From Tetrahymena thermophila SB210 (taxonomy: Eukaryota > Ciliophora > Oligohymenophorea > Hymenostomatida > Tetrahymenidae): 64,000 bases of DNA. Positions 25,495-37,202 of the stretch are shown in pieces. Within the stretch, counting starts at the first letter, position 1. Each line of letters opens with the position of its first letter. The notes below the pieces were generated by a model. It saw only the letters and a list, made by a program, of their open reading frames with translations. It was not told the DNA's origin and did no database searches. Where the stretch lies: contig NW_002476433.1 of NCBI RefSeq assembly GCF_000189635.1, positions 434,001-498,000 of the forward strand. Reading direction: 5' to 3'. The position numbers were made by a program, and so were the translations under genes.

Positions 25495-25800
25495 CATAAA
25501 ATTATTTCAATAAAAATCTACTTTTATTGATTGAATTTTTAAATCGTTTTTAATAAACAAACACATGGTCCACAATTATATAAATATAAATAAAAGTTAA
25601 ATTATTTAATGCTTTTTTGTGTCTTTTTATTTATTTTTTTGACTATTTTTTATTGAATTCACTCTTAACTCTATTAATATATTATTTCGAAAGGATGTAT
25701 TTCTTATTTATTTGTTAATTCTTCAATATTTTATTTGATATTTTCAAATCCTTCATTTACTGCCAAAACAATGTCTAATGCCTATTTTTTTTATTATTAA
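25495..25800. other. 3' intergenic between convergent genes
   Basis: 306 AT-rich bases between the stops of PARG-like copy 1 and the tubulin-ligase-like gene. No feature was seen beyond short poly(T) runs. Confidence 0.5.
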
Positions 25801-28614
25801 TCAAAAGTTATAAATTTTATAATTTATCTAAATTAATTATTCAAACTGCCACAAATTATTTTATTAAATTTTTTTTTTTTTGAAGAAAGTAAGTTATATT
25901 TTTATTACTTTGTGCATCATTTGTGGTATTACTTTCTCTTAGCTAGTAGTATCCACAAAAAGTGCTGGATTTGTGTTAACTTCAAGTAAATAAGGTTTCA
26001 AATTCTAGTCAATCAGTATATCAACACCAAGTAATTCGTATTAACCTACTTTCTTTTCTAATTTTGGATAACCTGCTAAAACAACATGTCTAATTATTTT
26101 TTTTATTTGATTCCACATCTCATTTTGCTTTTCTTATCCAAATTAATAAACCTTTTCAACATATTCCTATATATAAAACAAATATTAATTAATTATTATC
26201 AAAATCTATTTTAGATTGATTATCCATTATAATATCAAATTAAAGCAAATAACAAAAATTACTGAAAGTTTCTCAATAGTCCATATAGAGTCTTCTTTAT
26301 GTGCTTTAAAATCTTTATGAGATTTTTGAATTGCATTATTTGTAAGGTGGCAATATTTATTATTTTTGCTCTCTACATCTTCTAAAGAGTATTCCTGCAA
26401 ACATACTCTAGCATATCCTTTGTTGAATAGAAGCAAAAGGGGTTTTGTACTAGCAATCAGTCCATAACACCTTATATCAAATTTACGCTTATTAAGAAGG
26501 AGTGGTTCTTTAATATACTTTTAAATAATAGAGTGATGTGAAATACCATCATATTTAAATTTAGGTTATTCTTAAACTTTATTTGTTTCTTAATTATCTA
26601 ATGAACTACTTTATTGGTCTTTGCTATCATTTTATATACTATTTTTTTATAATTATTCAATTTAATTATCTTCAATCGAATTGTCTTTTTTAATCAAGTA
26701 GGCTGTTGTATATTCTCCTAATTTATATTTCTTTGTTTCTACGAATTCTCTCTTGAAAGTTACTATATCTCCAATCATTATTATTCCTCTTCCCATATTG
26801 TTGTTATGTGGTTTTAATATCCAAATGCTATTTGGATCTGTTTCTTAAGTTAGGAAAGCTATTTCATCACTCATCATATCTAGTTAGTAGCTCTCTGGGA
26901 AAAAATCTTTAGAGCTTATTTCAAGATCAGCAATATTTTTATGTTCTTCATAAGATTTCAGCAAATTAACTAAACCAACTTTGCTGGTAAAAATGTTAAT
27001 ATTTGGAATGTGGTTTACAATCTATACAATATTAATATTAAAATTCAGTTAGAAAATTATTTTAAATAATTTTTACTTAGGTTGCTTCTTTAAAAGAAAA
27101 AAAGTCAATTTCAGAAGTTGTCTAAACCCACTTAAAAAAATATTTATTTGAAAAAGCCTTAGAAGCATCTAGTAAAGTGTAGCCAGGAATATTTGAAAAG
27201 TATTTTCTTATTAGATTATCATTATTACCCTTTCCAACAAACACATATTTAGACTCATCTTTTTTAGTTTTAATACTTTATTTTAAAGAGAATTTTGCCA
27301 ATTAGTTAGCAGCCTGTTGTACTTGTCTATTTTCTTTATCCTCTTAATTTTCATCTATTTCTTCTTTTTAATCTGCATCTTCGTTTTCTTCTAATGTAGG
27401 ATCTGAAAATACTGAAAATTTATCTGGAACCCAAAGATCTCTATCATCTCTCCAAGGATGTTCCTTACAACAGGATCTAATTTAATTAAAAAAGTATTGA
27501 GATTCTGTAGGATAAATAAATTATTTTTATTACTAGCAAATACCATCAAGCCAAGGATCTAACGATCTATAATAAAATTAAATATCATAGTAATTTTTGC
27601 TGACAAACTTATAGCTATCATGATATTAAACAAAGCCCTTCTGCCATCTTGCTCCTATATATTATTAATTAAATTAGGAAATTGTTCAGCTAAAAATTCA
27701 AATTTAAAAATATGATTGAAAAAATTTAAACTTCTTTAATAAAATAAATTAAAAGAATTATTTTAAAATTCACTCAAAACTTGAGCTTTTATTCACAAAA
27801 AAGCTTATAAATATAAATTGAATGCAACTTAAATTTACCTATTGTTTGTTCACCTGTCTCTCCTCCAGTAAACACTTCTACATGCACCATCTTATGAGGG
27901 AAAGGTTTAAGCTTTTTATATTTTTCCAAAATTTATTATATTAATTGACTGATCACTTAGATTGATATTTATTTACTTTTTCGTTATAGTAAGTTCCAGA
28001 ATAAAAAATTAAATCACCAGGCTTCATTTCTTCAAATTTTACTTCTTTTGGGCAAACATCAAACTGATAAGCCTAAAAAAAAATATGAATTATTAAACAA
28101 GAAACAAGTGAAAAATGAATAAATTTTTTTTATCTCAATTATATCTTTGATTATTATTATTAATACCTGATTCCATCTACCAAGAGTAAATCCAAAGTCT
28201 TCTCTGAGATCATAAACAACCTATCTTATCAAACCACAGCAATCTAAATAAAGAGGAGCATTATGATGAGATTCTCCTTCAGTCCAGTACCTAATTATTG
28301 AATTGAAAATATGATTTTAGTGTTTATATAATTTATTTTTTATTCAATTACTTTCTATGGTAAGGAACACCAAAGTACTTTTTACACTAATCAATAAACT
28401 TTTATCTTAAAGCCTCTTTAAATTCAGCAGTTCTCCTTTCATCTTATTTCTTAGCTTTTAAATATTTTGCATGTTTCATTTTTTCATATCTTTCTTTTCT
28501 AAACTTCTAAAAAGATTCTTAGAGAGACTTTTTACTTGCATCGTTTAGGTCTTCTTAGTTATCGTTATTTTATTCGACCTTTAAAATTTCCTTTTCTAGA
28601 TTGGTATCAGCCAT
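25801..28614 (-). CDS. NlpC/P60-like domain fused to tubulin-tyrosine-ligase-like (TTLL) ATP-grasp domain
   Basis: Seven exons on the minus strand: 28614-28352, 28290-28167, 28072-27977, 27911-27839, 27654-27077, 27021-26263, 26166-25801; all introns (55-184 bases) are GT..AG and all phases close on the TGA at 25801-25803, giving 752 residues. Residues 1-85 are charged helices. Residues ~84-230 look like an NlpC/P60-type cysteine-peptidase fold: YFGVPYHRKYW, L103-D-C105-C-G-L-I-R (cf. DCSGLV) and a later MVHVEVFTGG with H171. Residues ~290-710 are a TTL ATP-grasp: WILKPHNNNMGRG (K448), KFDIRCYGLI, KYCHLTNNAIQK and LEVNTNPAL (E693, N695). TTLs add Tyr, Glu or Gly to tubulin tails. The combination suggests an enzyme that both attaches and removes a peptide-type modification; this is inference. 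Exon 7 contains a run of 13 A. Confidence 0.85.
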
Positions 28615-29648
28615 TTAAGAGCTTATATTTTAAGAATTTAAATACTTCTATATGTTTGTTTGTTTGTTTTCTTAATTTATTTTTAAATTACAAAATTTTT
28701 AAATATCTTTCTTTTCTATATTTATTGATATAATTATTATTAAATCAGCACTTTTCTAATGAAGATTTAAAAATTTAAAAACCACAGATTGCATAAATGC
28801 TGATGGACAATCTTTTCTCTTTAATCTCATTCTATCTGTAATGAAGTATTGTTTTTATAAAATTATAAATTTACTAATCAGTAGAAATAATTTAAGAATT
28901 TTATTTACAAATAAAAACTTTAATAATTCTAAAAAATTTTTTATTTAACATATAAACCATTATTTTAAGCATTTAGTTCTACCTCAAATTGCTTCAAAAA
29001 TTCAAAGCAAAAAGAATGAATTTCTAAAAATAATAAGAACTACATCACTTTATTTTAGAAGGGTAACTGGTTATATTTGATTTTGAAAATAATATTAATT
29101 TTGTAATATGTTTTCAATTTAAATAAACAATTATCAAATTTTAATTTTTATCTTTCTTATTTTATTAATGAGATACCAACTCTTTTAAATATTAAAAAAA
29201 TATTTTGAATGTTAATGTTTTCAGAAATTTAGTATCTTTTTATGTCTAAGATAGATTTTTTATTTATTTAAGATGCAAAATTTGTCCTTAACTATTTCAG
29301 AGTCTTTAAATATTATTTATTAAATATTCTTAATTGAAATTAATAATAATCAAAAGTATTTTCTTGTTTTATTGACTTTTTATTAATATGGATGGATGGT
29401 ATTTTAATAGCAATTTCAGAGGAAAAATATTTGTATACTTTTGTAATTTTTGCAATGAAATTTAGGTGCTTAGATATTAGAATATATCAATAAAAATATA
29501 AGGGGTAAAGCGTTTTTATTCAAATGCCATCAATCAAAGATTTTCGATTTATTTATATTTCAAAATACCTAAAAAATATTAGTTATTTATTCTCAAATGT
29601 TAATTAGTAAAATTATTAATTTAAAGCAAATAAATAAATCTAAAATAA
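28615..29648. other. divergent intergenic region
   Basis: About 1 kb gene-free DNA between the starts of the TTLL-like gene (minus) and PARG-like copy 2 (plus); both promoters should lie here. A TTTG simple repeat is at about 28653-28668. No other structure was recognised. Confidence 0.5.
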
Positions 29649-31289
29649 ATGAGTAGTAGCTATAATAAAGCTTTGGGTACTAACAACAATAAGAATACAA
29701 AAAATAATTTAAAGGATACAGAACAGAAAGGAGGTATATAGATGAACGTTTAAGGAATTCCTTTAAAAAATTAGCAAGTTTAAACAAATTAAATTCCAGC
29801 AGCAGGAAAGCCTAGCAAAAAAAATGATAAAAATGACATGCTGAATTAATTAAATAAAAAAGAAGAAAAAGTGATAAAAAGTGAAGGATCTTAATAAGCT
29901 TAAAGTCAAAAAAATACAACATAGGTCAAGAAGGATAGCTAAATTAAAAATTAAAGTCAACAATAATAACATGAAAGTAAACATTCTACTGATAATAATA
30001 GTAAAGCATAAATTCCATAAAATGGTAGTAATGCACCAAATTTGTAGTAAATTAAACAACAAAATTATGATTACGAATAACATGGATAACAACATTTTGA
30101 TAGTGACTAGGGAGAAGAATAAAAAGAACTTTAGCCAAATACAAATGAATTATCTGATAATGCATTGAAAAAGTAAAATTTAATTTGCTAATTGGGCAAT
30201 TTGGCTCTTTAAAGAGATGAATCTAAAGTTTAAATCAATAAAATTTGTGAAGACAATAAGAACTAAAGTATAAAAATTAGGATTGACTAAGATAATTCAT
30301 TTGAAGCAAGCATAGAAGATTTATTGAAATAAAAAATTAAAGATTTTTAGATAGAAAGCAAATTAATAATATACTCAAACTATATACACAGTTTAAATAG
30401 TGATGATATCAAATTAGCTATGAAATATATCAGAATAGTTGATAATATACCCTTGCCTTAAATTACTAATCCTAGTATTACTTATGATAGAAATAATTTC
30501 ACCTACAAAGAGAGTATTTATATGTATGAAAAACCGACAAGTGCATTAGAGAGACATTGGTATGTTAACTTTGCAGATTAAAACTTATTTGATTTCTATA
30601 ACACATCGTTATTTGCATAGGATGAAATCTAAGTTAGTGAGCATCCTCTCCTTGCTCATGTCCTTGAAAAAGTTTAAACACTAAAAAGCAAATACCCTTA
30701 GCTAGCTCCTAAAACTTATAATGGCCTTACTCCTACTCCAATTTTAATCACCAACTGCCACAGATTAGGTACAGTAGATACTTAAGGAGCTAAATTTTAT
30801 GGTAATAATTTCTAAAGAATGACAAAACAGGAACTTTAAAAGAATATGAAAGTATTTGATAAAAATAAAACTGTTTCTAATATAATTTGTATGGCAGCAA
30901 TGGGATATAAGCGTGGATACTATACTTAAGAGCAAATTAAATTTACACTTGAGACAGCTTATAAATCCTTTTATGCTGCAAGATATATTACTGAATAATA
31001 TAATATATGCCATAAGTGTGTGATCAATACTGGAAACTGGGGCTGCGGTGCATTTGGAAATAATCCTGAATGTATTGCATTAATTTAATTAATAGCTGCT
31101 TAACTTGCAGGAATAGAGATTCTAGTTTATCATACATTTAATAAAAATGGAACTTACAGTTTCAAAGACGGATAAGACTACTATCAAAAATATGTCCTTA
31201 ATATGCAAGGTAAGAACCCAAAATTGGATGATATAGTTAATTACATTTACAACATCAAATTTAAATGGGGTTAATCAGATGGAAACTGA
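29649..31289 (+). CDS. PARG-like protein, diverged loop, copy 2
   Basis: Single exon, 546 residues, ATG at 29649 and TGA at 31287-31289. The first ~200 residues are Lys/Asn/Gln/Ser-rich and disordered. The C-terminal half is a PARG-type domain: NFADQNLFDFY (307-317), TSLFAQDEIQ with Q324-D325-E326 at the QEE position, PTPILITNCHRLGTVD, then TGNWGCGAFGNN (461-472), IAAQLAGIEILVYHTF and the terminal KWGQSDGN. As in copy 1, the expected GGG loop is replaced, here by F-D-F (314-316), while the catalytic Glu position is kept. It has no intron, whereas copy 1 has one after nine codons. The shared C-terminal GQSDGN end and shared loop change imply a distinct subfamily under selection rather than decay. 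Ligand unknown. Confidence 0.85.
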
Positions 31290-31832
31290 TTTAATGAATA
31301 TGATAAAAATTGGTTTATTATTATTTCTTTTCAATCAATCAATTAATTATTTTTTTAATAATTTATTCCAATTTCTTAAACAAAAAATTAAATTTAAAGT
31401 AAAAATTATTTAATGTCTTTCTTTTGTTTTTTTATATTTTTTATATAATTTTGGAGATACTTATTTTTTATACTTATTAATATTTAGATTCAAATAAATT
31501 TTCATTAAATAAATTTACTAAAAATTTTCAAATTTCACTTATATATTGCATTTGCTTAAATTTTTTTATGGCTTAGTGATAAGATAATAATCAAAAAAAT
31601 ATAATTTAAAATTTTCAAAGAAATATAAAAAATAGAGGTTTCATTTATTTTAACTTATTAAAATCTAATAAATATATTTTATTTTTTATCCTTTTAAATA
31701 ATTTTTAAAAATAATTAACCATAATTTTTTAAATAATTTAGTAATAGAAAGAATATATAATTTTGATTTGTTTTCAAACTTTTTTTTAGATAAATAAAAC
31801 AATTAATTAGGAAACAATTAAATAAATACTAT
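31290..31832. other. 3' intergenic between convergent genes
   Basis: 543 bases of AT-rich DNA between the stops of PARG-like copy 2 and the RAP-domain gene. Nothing recognised. Confidence 0.5.
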
Positions 31833-34166
31833 TCAAAGAATTTTTTGTAAGTCTTTTAAAGGTTTATTTGAGAACACCAATTCGTAAACAAGTTAAGTGT
31901 GCTTATTGAAGAATTTATACTTTTCATATGAAATGAAAGGTATATTTTTAACTTTGTATTTATAAAGTTTAGACAAGATAGTTGACTTGATAATTGTATT
32001 TCTGTTTTCTAAAAGAGAATATGTTACAAAGTTTATATTATCTTAAAATGTATCTATATCATTCACTTTTTAGTTATATTACAAGCTATAGTTTATTGGT
32101 ATTTCACTAACTAAATAGTAATGGTAAGGGCCATTTACCTCAACGACAATATCTTAATTAATAACGTAATCAACTGAGAAAACATCTTCCAAGAATAACT
32201 CAGATTCAACACTATTAAGTTGGGAAGAATTAGGATTTTCTTTTTTATCTTATAAAATCAAGTCTTGAAGAATTTATTTTTGAAATTCTGAAATCTTGCT
32301 AAATCCAGCTTATATAAAGGCTTCTTTTAAGTCACTTATTTAATTTTCAAAATGCTTACTAATTTTAATTTGACCTTTAAAGAAAGTTTAAGTTAAAAAA
32401 TAAAATTAGATTTTCTCTTGAAGTGTTTTGTTTGGTTAAGAATTGAATTATATAATAAAATCTGTGATTAATGACATATTTTCTATTGTACAGAAAAGAG
32501 GACTTTAAACAAGTTAGTAAAGAGGAGCTTCTGGCTAGTTTTCTAATTTAAGCATTTCAACACTGCATGATATTTTTTGCTAATTGTTCATTTTTTCAAA
32601 GTGCTTATTTAAGTAGAAGTTAATTTAATTTTTAGTGAGAATATCCATTTGCAAAGGGAAATCGCCAAAGAACTACAATATTTTAATGAACTCTTAGTGC
32701 TTGAATTTTTGAATCTAGTTATCTTGATTTAAAGTATTTTCTAGCAGTTTTAAGAACTAGAAGTTAACAACACTAGAAAGTTACATGATTTTAAAGAGAT
32801 CAGCAATATTTAATAAAGTGAGTTTGATTTGATTTAGTTAATTTTATTAGGAAATATTCTCATCATTATGGCTTTCATATCTTAGATTGTTATTTAAATA
32901 ATTATTTAAAGAGGAAAGGTAGTTGACTGTGACAAAATTGTAAAATCCATGATAAAATGCAGTCTTTTAATTTAAATTGTAATTGTATAATCCCTTTTAT
33001 GTAATTAATTCAACAAATTTAAAAATATTTTCTTTGTTTTTAGAGTTCTGTTCAATTAAATGTATAAAGCATTCACTAGGGATTTCGCTTAACTTTTTAA
33101 TGCTAAAAATTTAAATTATTTTAATTAAATTTTTTGAATCAGAAACATTCCTCTTTAAGAGAATTCCGTCAAATACTTCTTCTAATAAATACTCTTACAA
33201 ATTATCAATGCTTGATTTCTAAATAAATTCATTTTATATCTATTCATTAGGAGACATGTTTTGGTCATTTAATTCTTCTTAGTTTTAAATATCAATCCAA
33301 AATCTATAAAAAGTATTTTCTCTAAATTGCTGCTTAAATTCTTAAGCACTATCAATTTTATTTATTTAGCTTTAAGATTGTTCAGTAAGCTTTAATGTTT
33401 AATACAATATATCTATTTAAATATCCAACAACTAAATTTCATCTTACTCTTTGTTTTCAATACTTTAATTTTTTAGCTTTTATTAATGCTATAAAAGCTA
33501 TATCAGGAACTAAGTGTTTTAAAAAATATCAAAATTTAACTTGCTCAAAAAATTATTTTATGAAGATAATGAGGATTGGAATATTCTAGACAAGGAAATA
33601 AAAATTTATGAGTTTAACAAAATATCTTTTGCTTCATTTAAAGTAAGATATTTCATCCATTCGCTAAACATTCTAGAAAAAGTACTAATTAATACATCAC
33701 TTGATGAATTACAGATAATTGAAAAATTAAATAAATCCAACACTAAGACCATAAACTGCATATAATTTTAAATTAGCTCATTTTTATTCTCAGGTGCTAT
33801 CGTCTTGTCATCTAACTTCTATTGAATCTTTTTAATTCGCAAGTTAATAAATAGCATTCTATTTTGTAGTATATCTCCAATAAATTAGCATTCATTTTAT
33901 GTGTATTCTGCTTTTAATTTAAGAGGATTTATAAAATTCATTTTTTCATAGAGAATTGAAGTAAATTCATTTAATTGTTATGAAATTTTCTTTGATTCTT
34001 CTTAGAAAATTCTTTCATCATTGATTGAATTTATTTAGCTGATTGTATATTTTTATGAAGACTACTTCTCATAAACTTGAGAAAGATTCTCTTTGAAGTA
34101 ATTAAACCTACAAAAATATTATAAACTTTGCCTTTATAATGCTAAATTTCTCACTAATTTAATCAT
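31833..34166 (-). CDS. RAP-domain protein, probably mitochondrial
   Basis: Single exon, 777 residues, ATG at 34166, TGA at 31833-31835. The C-terminal ~115 residues form a RAP domain: VDYVINQDIVVEVNGPYHYY with E676, N678, G679, P680, H682, followed by the downstream KLYKYKVKNIPFISYEKY. RAP domains occur in organellar RNA-binding proteins (FASTK family, plant and algal OPR/RAP proteins) that control mitochondrial or plastid transcripts. The remaining ~650 residues are alpha-helical and hydrophilic, consistent with degenerate helical repeats. The N-terminus MIKLVRNLALQRQSLQYFCRF is basic, hydrophobic and free of acidic residues, fitting a mitochondrial presequence. Its role in mitochondrial RNA processing or translation is inferred from the family. 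Confidence 0.82.
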
Positions 34167-34767
34167 CTCTTAAAATATTTCTGTTATTATTTGGTATTTT
34201 GCCTATTAACAATTTAGAAATTTCTTCTACTTATTAAATTTGAAAATGCAAATTAAATTGATATGTTTTTAATAGAATTATTAATTATCAAACTAATTTG
34301 CTTATTATTCTATTTAATATAATTAAAAAGAATTTGATCCAAATTATCACTTTTTGATTATTCATTCACAAGATATTATTATAAGAAAAGATCAAAATTA
34401 AACAAAGTTATTAAGAAAATAATCAAAGAGTTAAAAATACTTTAACATTCATATTAGTATGAGAAGCTCATTCAAAAATGAATGAATTAAAATTGAAAAA
34501 AAGCAAAAAAAGAATGAGTTTTTAGTTTTTGATACGAATTAATAATTTAATCAAATCAAAAACTAAAGAGCAAATCTAAATGTAGCTGTTTTGAATAATT
34601 AAAATGAATGTATCTTACTATCTTTGAGCAATTTTTAATATACAAACAGAATTAAGAGTTAAAATCTAAAAGAATTTGTATAAACAATTATTAACAAAAT
34701 AAAGTAGAAAAAGCATAAGCAAAGTTATATTCAATTTGCAATAGCACGCACACACAAACAAACAAAA
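34167..34767. other. divergent promoter region
   Basis: 601 bases between the starts of the RAP-domain gene (minus) and LTV1 (plus). It is AT-rich, with no gene. A shared regulatory region for two gene-expression factors is possible but not shown by any motif. Confidence 0.5.
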
Positions 34768-37202
34768 ATGGGAAGAAAGAAAGACCAATTTATAGATAAG
34801 AATAAAGCTATTACTTTCAAGCTTTCATATAGAAACAATGAAGATCCCTTCTTCTAGAGATAGCACGAAGGCGTCCCTGTCAATGTTGAGAGAGTCTTCG
34901 AAATTAAATCCATTCCTATGGATAACCACTTGACTGAAGAAGAAAAATAAAAAAGAGATAAACTCCTCAGCTTATTCACACAAGAAGATTAGGGTATTTT
35001 TGAATAAAAGTAGAAGGAGTAGTAATAAATGAATAAGTTTTGGGTTCCTCCTGAAATTCGTAAAAAGTTAGCAGGAAAAGACCTTTGGATTGATTAATTG
35101 GCCCAAAAGTCCTAATTGTAGGAATAAGAAGTTGAGGACTATGAAATTGAAGAGTTAGAAGAGGTCGAAGAAGTCGAAGCTAATGAAGACGAACAAGAAG
35201 AATTTACCGAAGAAGAAGAAGAGGGGTAGGAAGAAGAGGAAGAAGAGATTCCTACTGAAAAGAATCAAGTTAAAAAAACTTAAAAAAATAAAGAAGAGAA
35301 AAAGGAAGACAAAGATGAAGAATAAAACAATGACACTGGTAGTGAAGACTACTCTTATGACGGAGAAGAAGATGATGATTAATAAGAATAAGAAGAATAA
35401 AAGGAAAAGGAGGAAGCAATCCCTCAGAAAAAGATTGAAGATTTGACATCATAAGACTTCCCTGACTTCAAATATGTAAAAAATTAGACATACTCTATAA
35501 AAAAAAGACATTTACTTAATTTTTATACAGCCAATAATACAAATTAATTAATGCTTTAAAATAGCTTTGATTTTAACCCTACTTTGAAATTTTTTTGTAT
35601 GTCTTTTGAGATAAATTCAATCTTTTTTTTAAGAGAGAGTTGAGTTGAATATTTTAATTAATTAATTTATAATTTTAATAATTAGAAAGATTTAGTTCAA
35701 AAGAAAATTGTTGAAGATAATATCATTCCTAAATATGAAAAAATCACTTTCTCTAAGGATGTTAAATTTAAAAAGTTTAATGAATACGGTTTACCTGCTA
35801 GCAATTTCGATTACTCTAAGTATTTCGTCTAGCCAAGTAATTTATATATTTTTATTTAATGAGTAGTTTAAATATTTTTAATTTATACATAGGTTAGTAA
35901 AATGATGGTATTGTTGAAGCAGTTTTATTAGCAGATTACAAAACTGCTCCTAAGCTTAAAGAAGATATAGATTATGAATATGATGAAATGACTGAAGAGT
36001 AAAGGGAAGTTTTTGATGCATTAAATTATGATATTGATGATGACGCTTATGAATAATTAGAAGATGATTTCGTTTTAATCGCTAACGATGGTGAATAAGT
36101 AATCGTTGAGGATTTATTAGAATAAGAAATAGAAGAGGAAGTTACTGGATAGAAAAAGAAAAAAGTTAAGGGCAAAAAAATTAACTTTACCTTTGATGAG
36201 GAAGGAAAGATTCAACTTGAATTGGAAAAGCCAAAAAATAAAAAGGTTGTGAAAAAGGTTATAAAGAAGTACGCTTAGAAAGACAGTAAGCCTGGAAAAG
36301 ATACAGTGACCGAATAAGATAAAGAATTTGATAAGGTTATGAAAGAAATGGAAGATAGCTATGATGAAGATAAATACAATGGTAGCAGTGATGATGATTA
36401 TGATATCCCAGAGTTAAAAGAAGGAATTTTAACTGGTGAAGGTTTTAATAAAATTTTAGATGAGCATATTGCTGGCATGTCTTAATAAGAAAGAGAATAG
36501 GCTCACTTAGAAGAAAGGAAAATCAAAAACAAGTAAGTAAATGTAGAATTTGAATAGAAATAAAAGGAAAGATTAGAAAAGTATGAAGGTTATTTCAGAC
36601 CAGATGAAATAGTTACTCGTAAAATTTACTAAATTGTTCCTTTGGAAAAAGATAACGCACTTAAAAGTTACATTGAAAGAGAATTAATAAGAGAAGTTGA
36701 CCCTAATTATTAAGAAAACTTTGACAGACCTGAAGCTGAATTTAAGCTAGATGAAACTATAGCTACAAAGAACTTTTCCTTCAGCAGAGTTCATGAAAAT
36801 CTCACAGTTATCGGAGGTAATGATATCAGCTTGAGCAAAAGCAAAAAATATAGACCACTTAAGCATGCTGATGAAGATGAAAACAAGTAAAAAGAAAAGG
36901 AAGTAGAGTAAATCTCTGAAAATGAAGAAGAATAAGAAGAAGAGGATGATGAAAAAGATCCTTTAAAGATTAGATCCTATGAATTATCTAAGAAAATCGA
37001 CACTAAAAATGAAACTAAGGAAGAAAAAGCTGCTAGAAAGCAAGCATTAAAAGAATTCAAAGAAGCTAGAAAGCAAAAGAAAAAATTATTCAAGGAAGGT
37101 TTTGAAGCACTAGCAAAAGAGCATCAAAGTAAGTTCCAAAACCGTACTAATCATCATAACATTCAAAATGTTAAGGGTATTTCAATTAAATAAATGATGT
37201 GA
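34768..37202 (+). CDS. LTV1: LTV1, 40S ribosome biogenesis factor
   Basis: Three exons: 34768-35475, 35686-35836, 35893-37202; introns 210 and 56 bases, phases 0 and 1, total 722 residues ending at TGA 37200-37202. LTV1 binds the 40S beak with Enp1/Rps3 and is released by casein kinase phosphorylation during small-subunit maturation. Evidence: N-terminal MGRKKDQFIDKNKAITFKLSYRNNEDP (cf. the RKKKPFIEKKKA start of the family), later LEDDFVLIANDGE, DYDIPELKEGILTGEGFN, and the C-terminal ETKEEKAARKQALKEFKEARKQKK block typical of LTV1. Large acidic Glu/Asp tracts (around residues 130-220) make it longer than the human protein (~475 aa). The start codon follows an A-rich leader. The assignment is by motif order and the overall acidic/basic layout. 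Confidence 0.85.

Noticed and set aside
29850-30168. Leu/Ile-rich minus frame and Asn/Lys-rich plus frame
   Set aside because: They overlap the Asn/Gln-rich N-terminus of PARG-like copy 2, whose own frame runs unbroken to its catalytic domain.
33395-33765. Two plus-strand frames opposite the RAP-domain gene
   Set aside because: Antisense to a 777-codon gene with a clear RAP domain; composition is that expected of a complement.
35183-35452. Lys-rich frame on plus and hydrophobic frame on minus inside LTV1
   Set aside because: Both are out-of-frame shadows of the LTV1 acidic tract; the true frame is fixed by the N-terminal and C-terminal family motifs.
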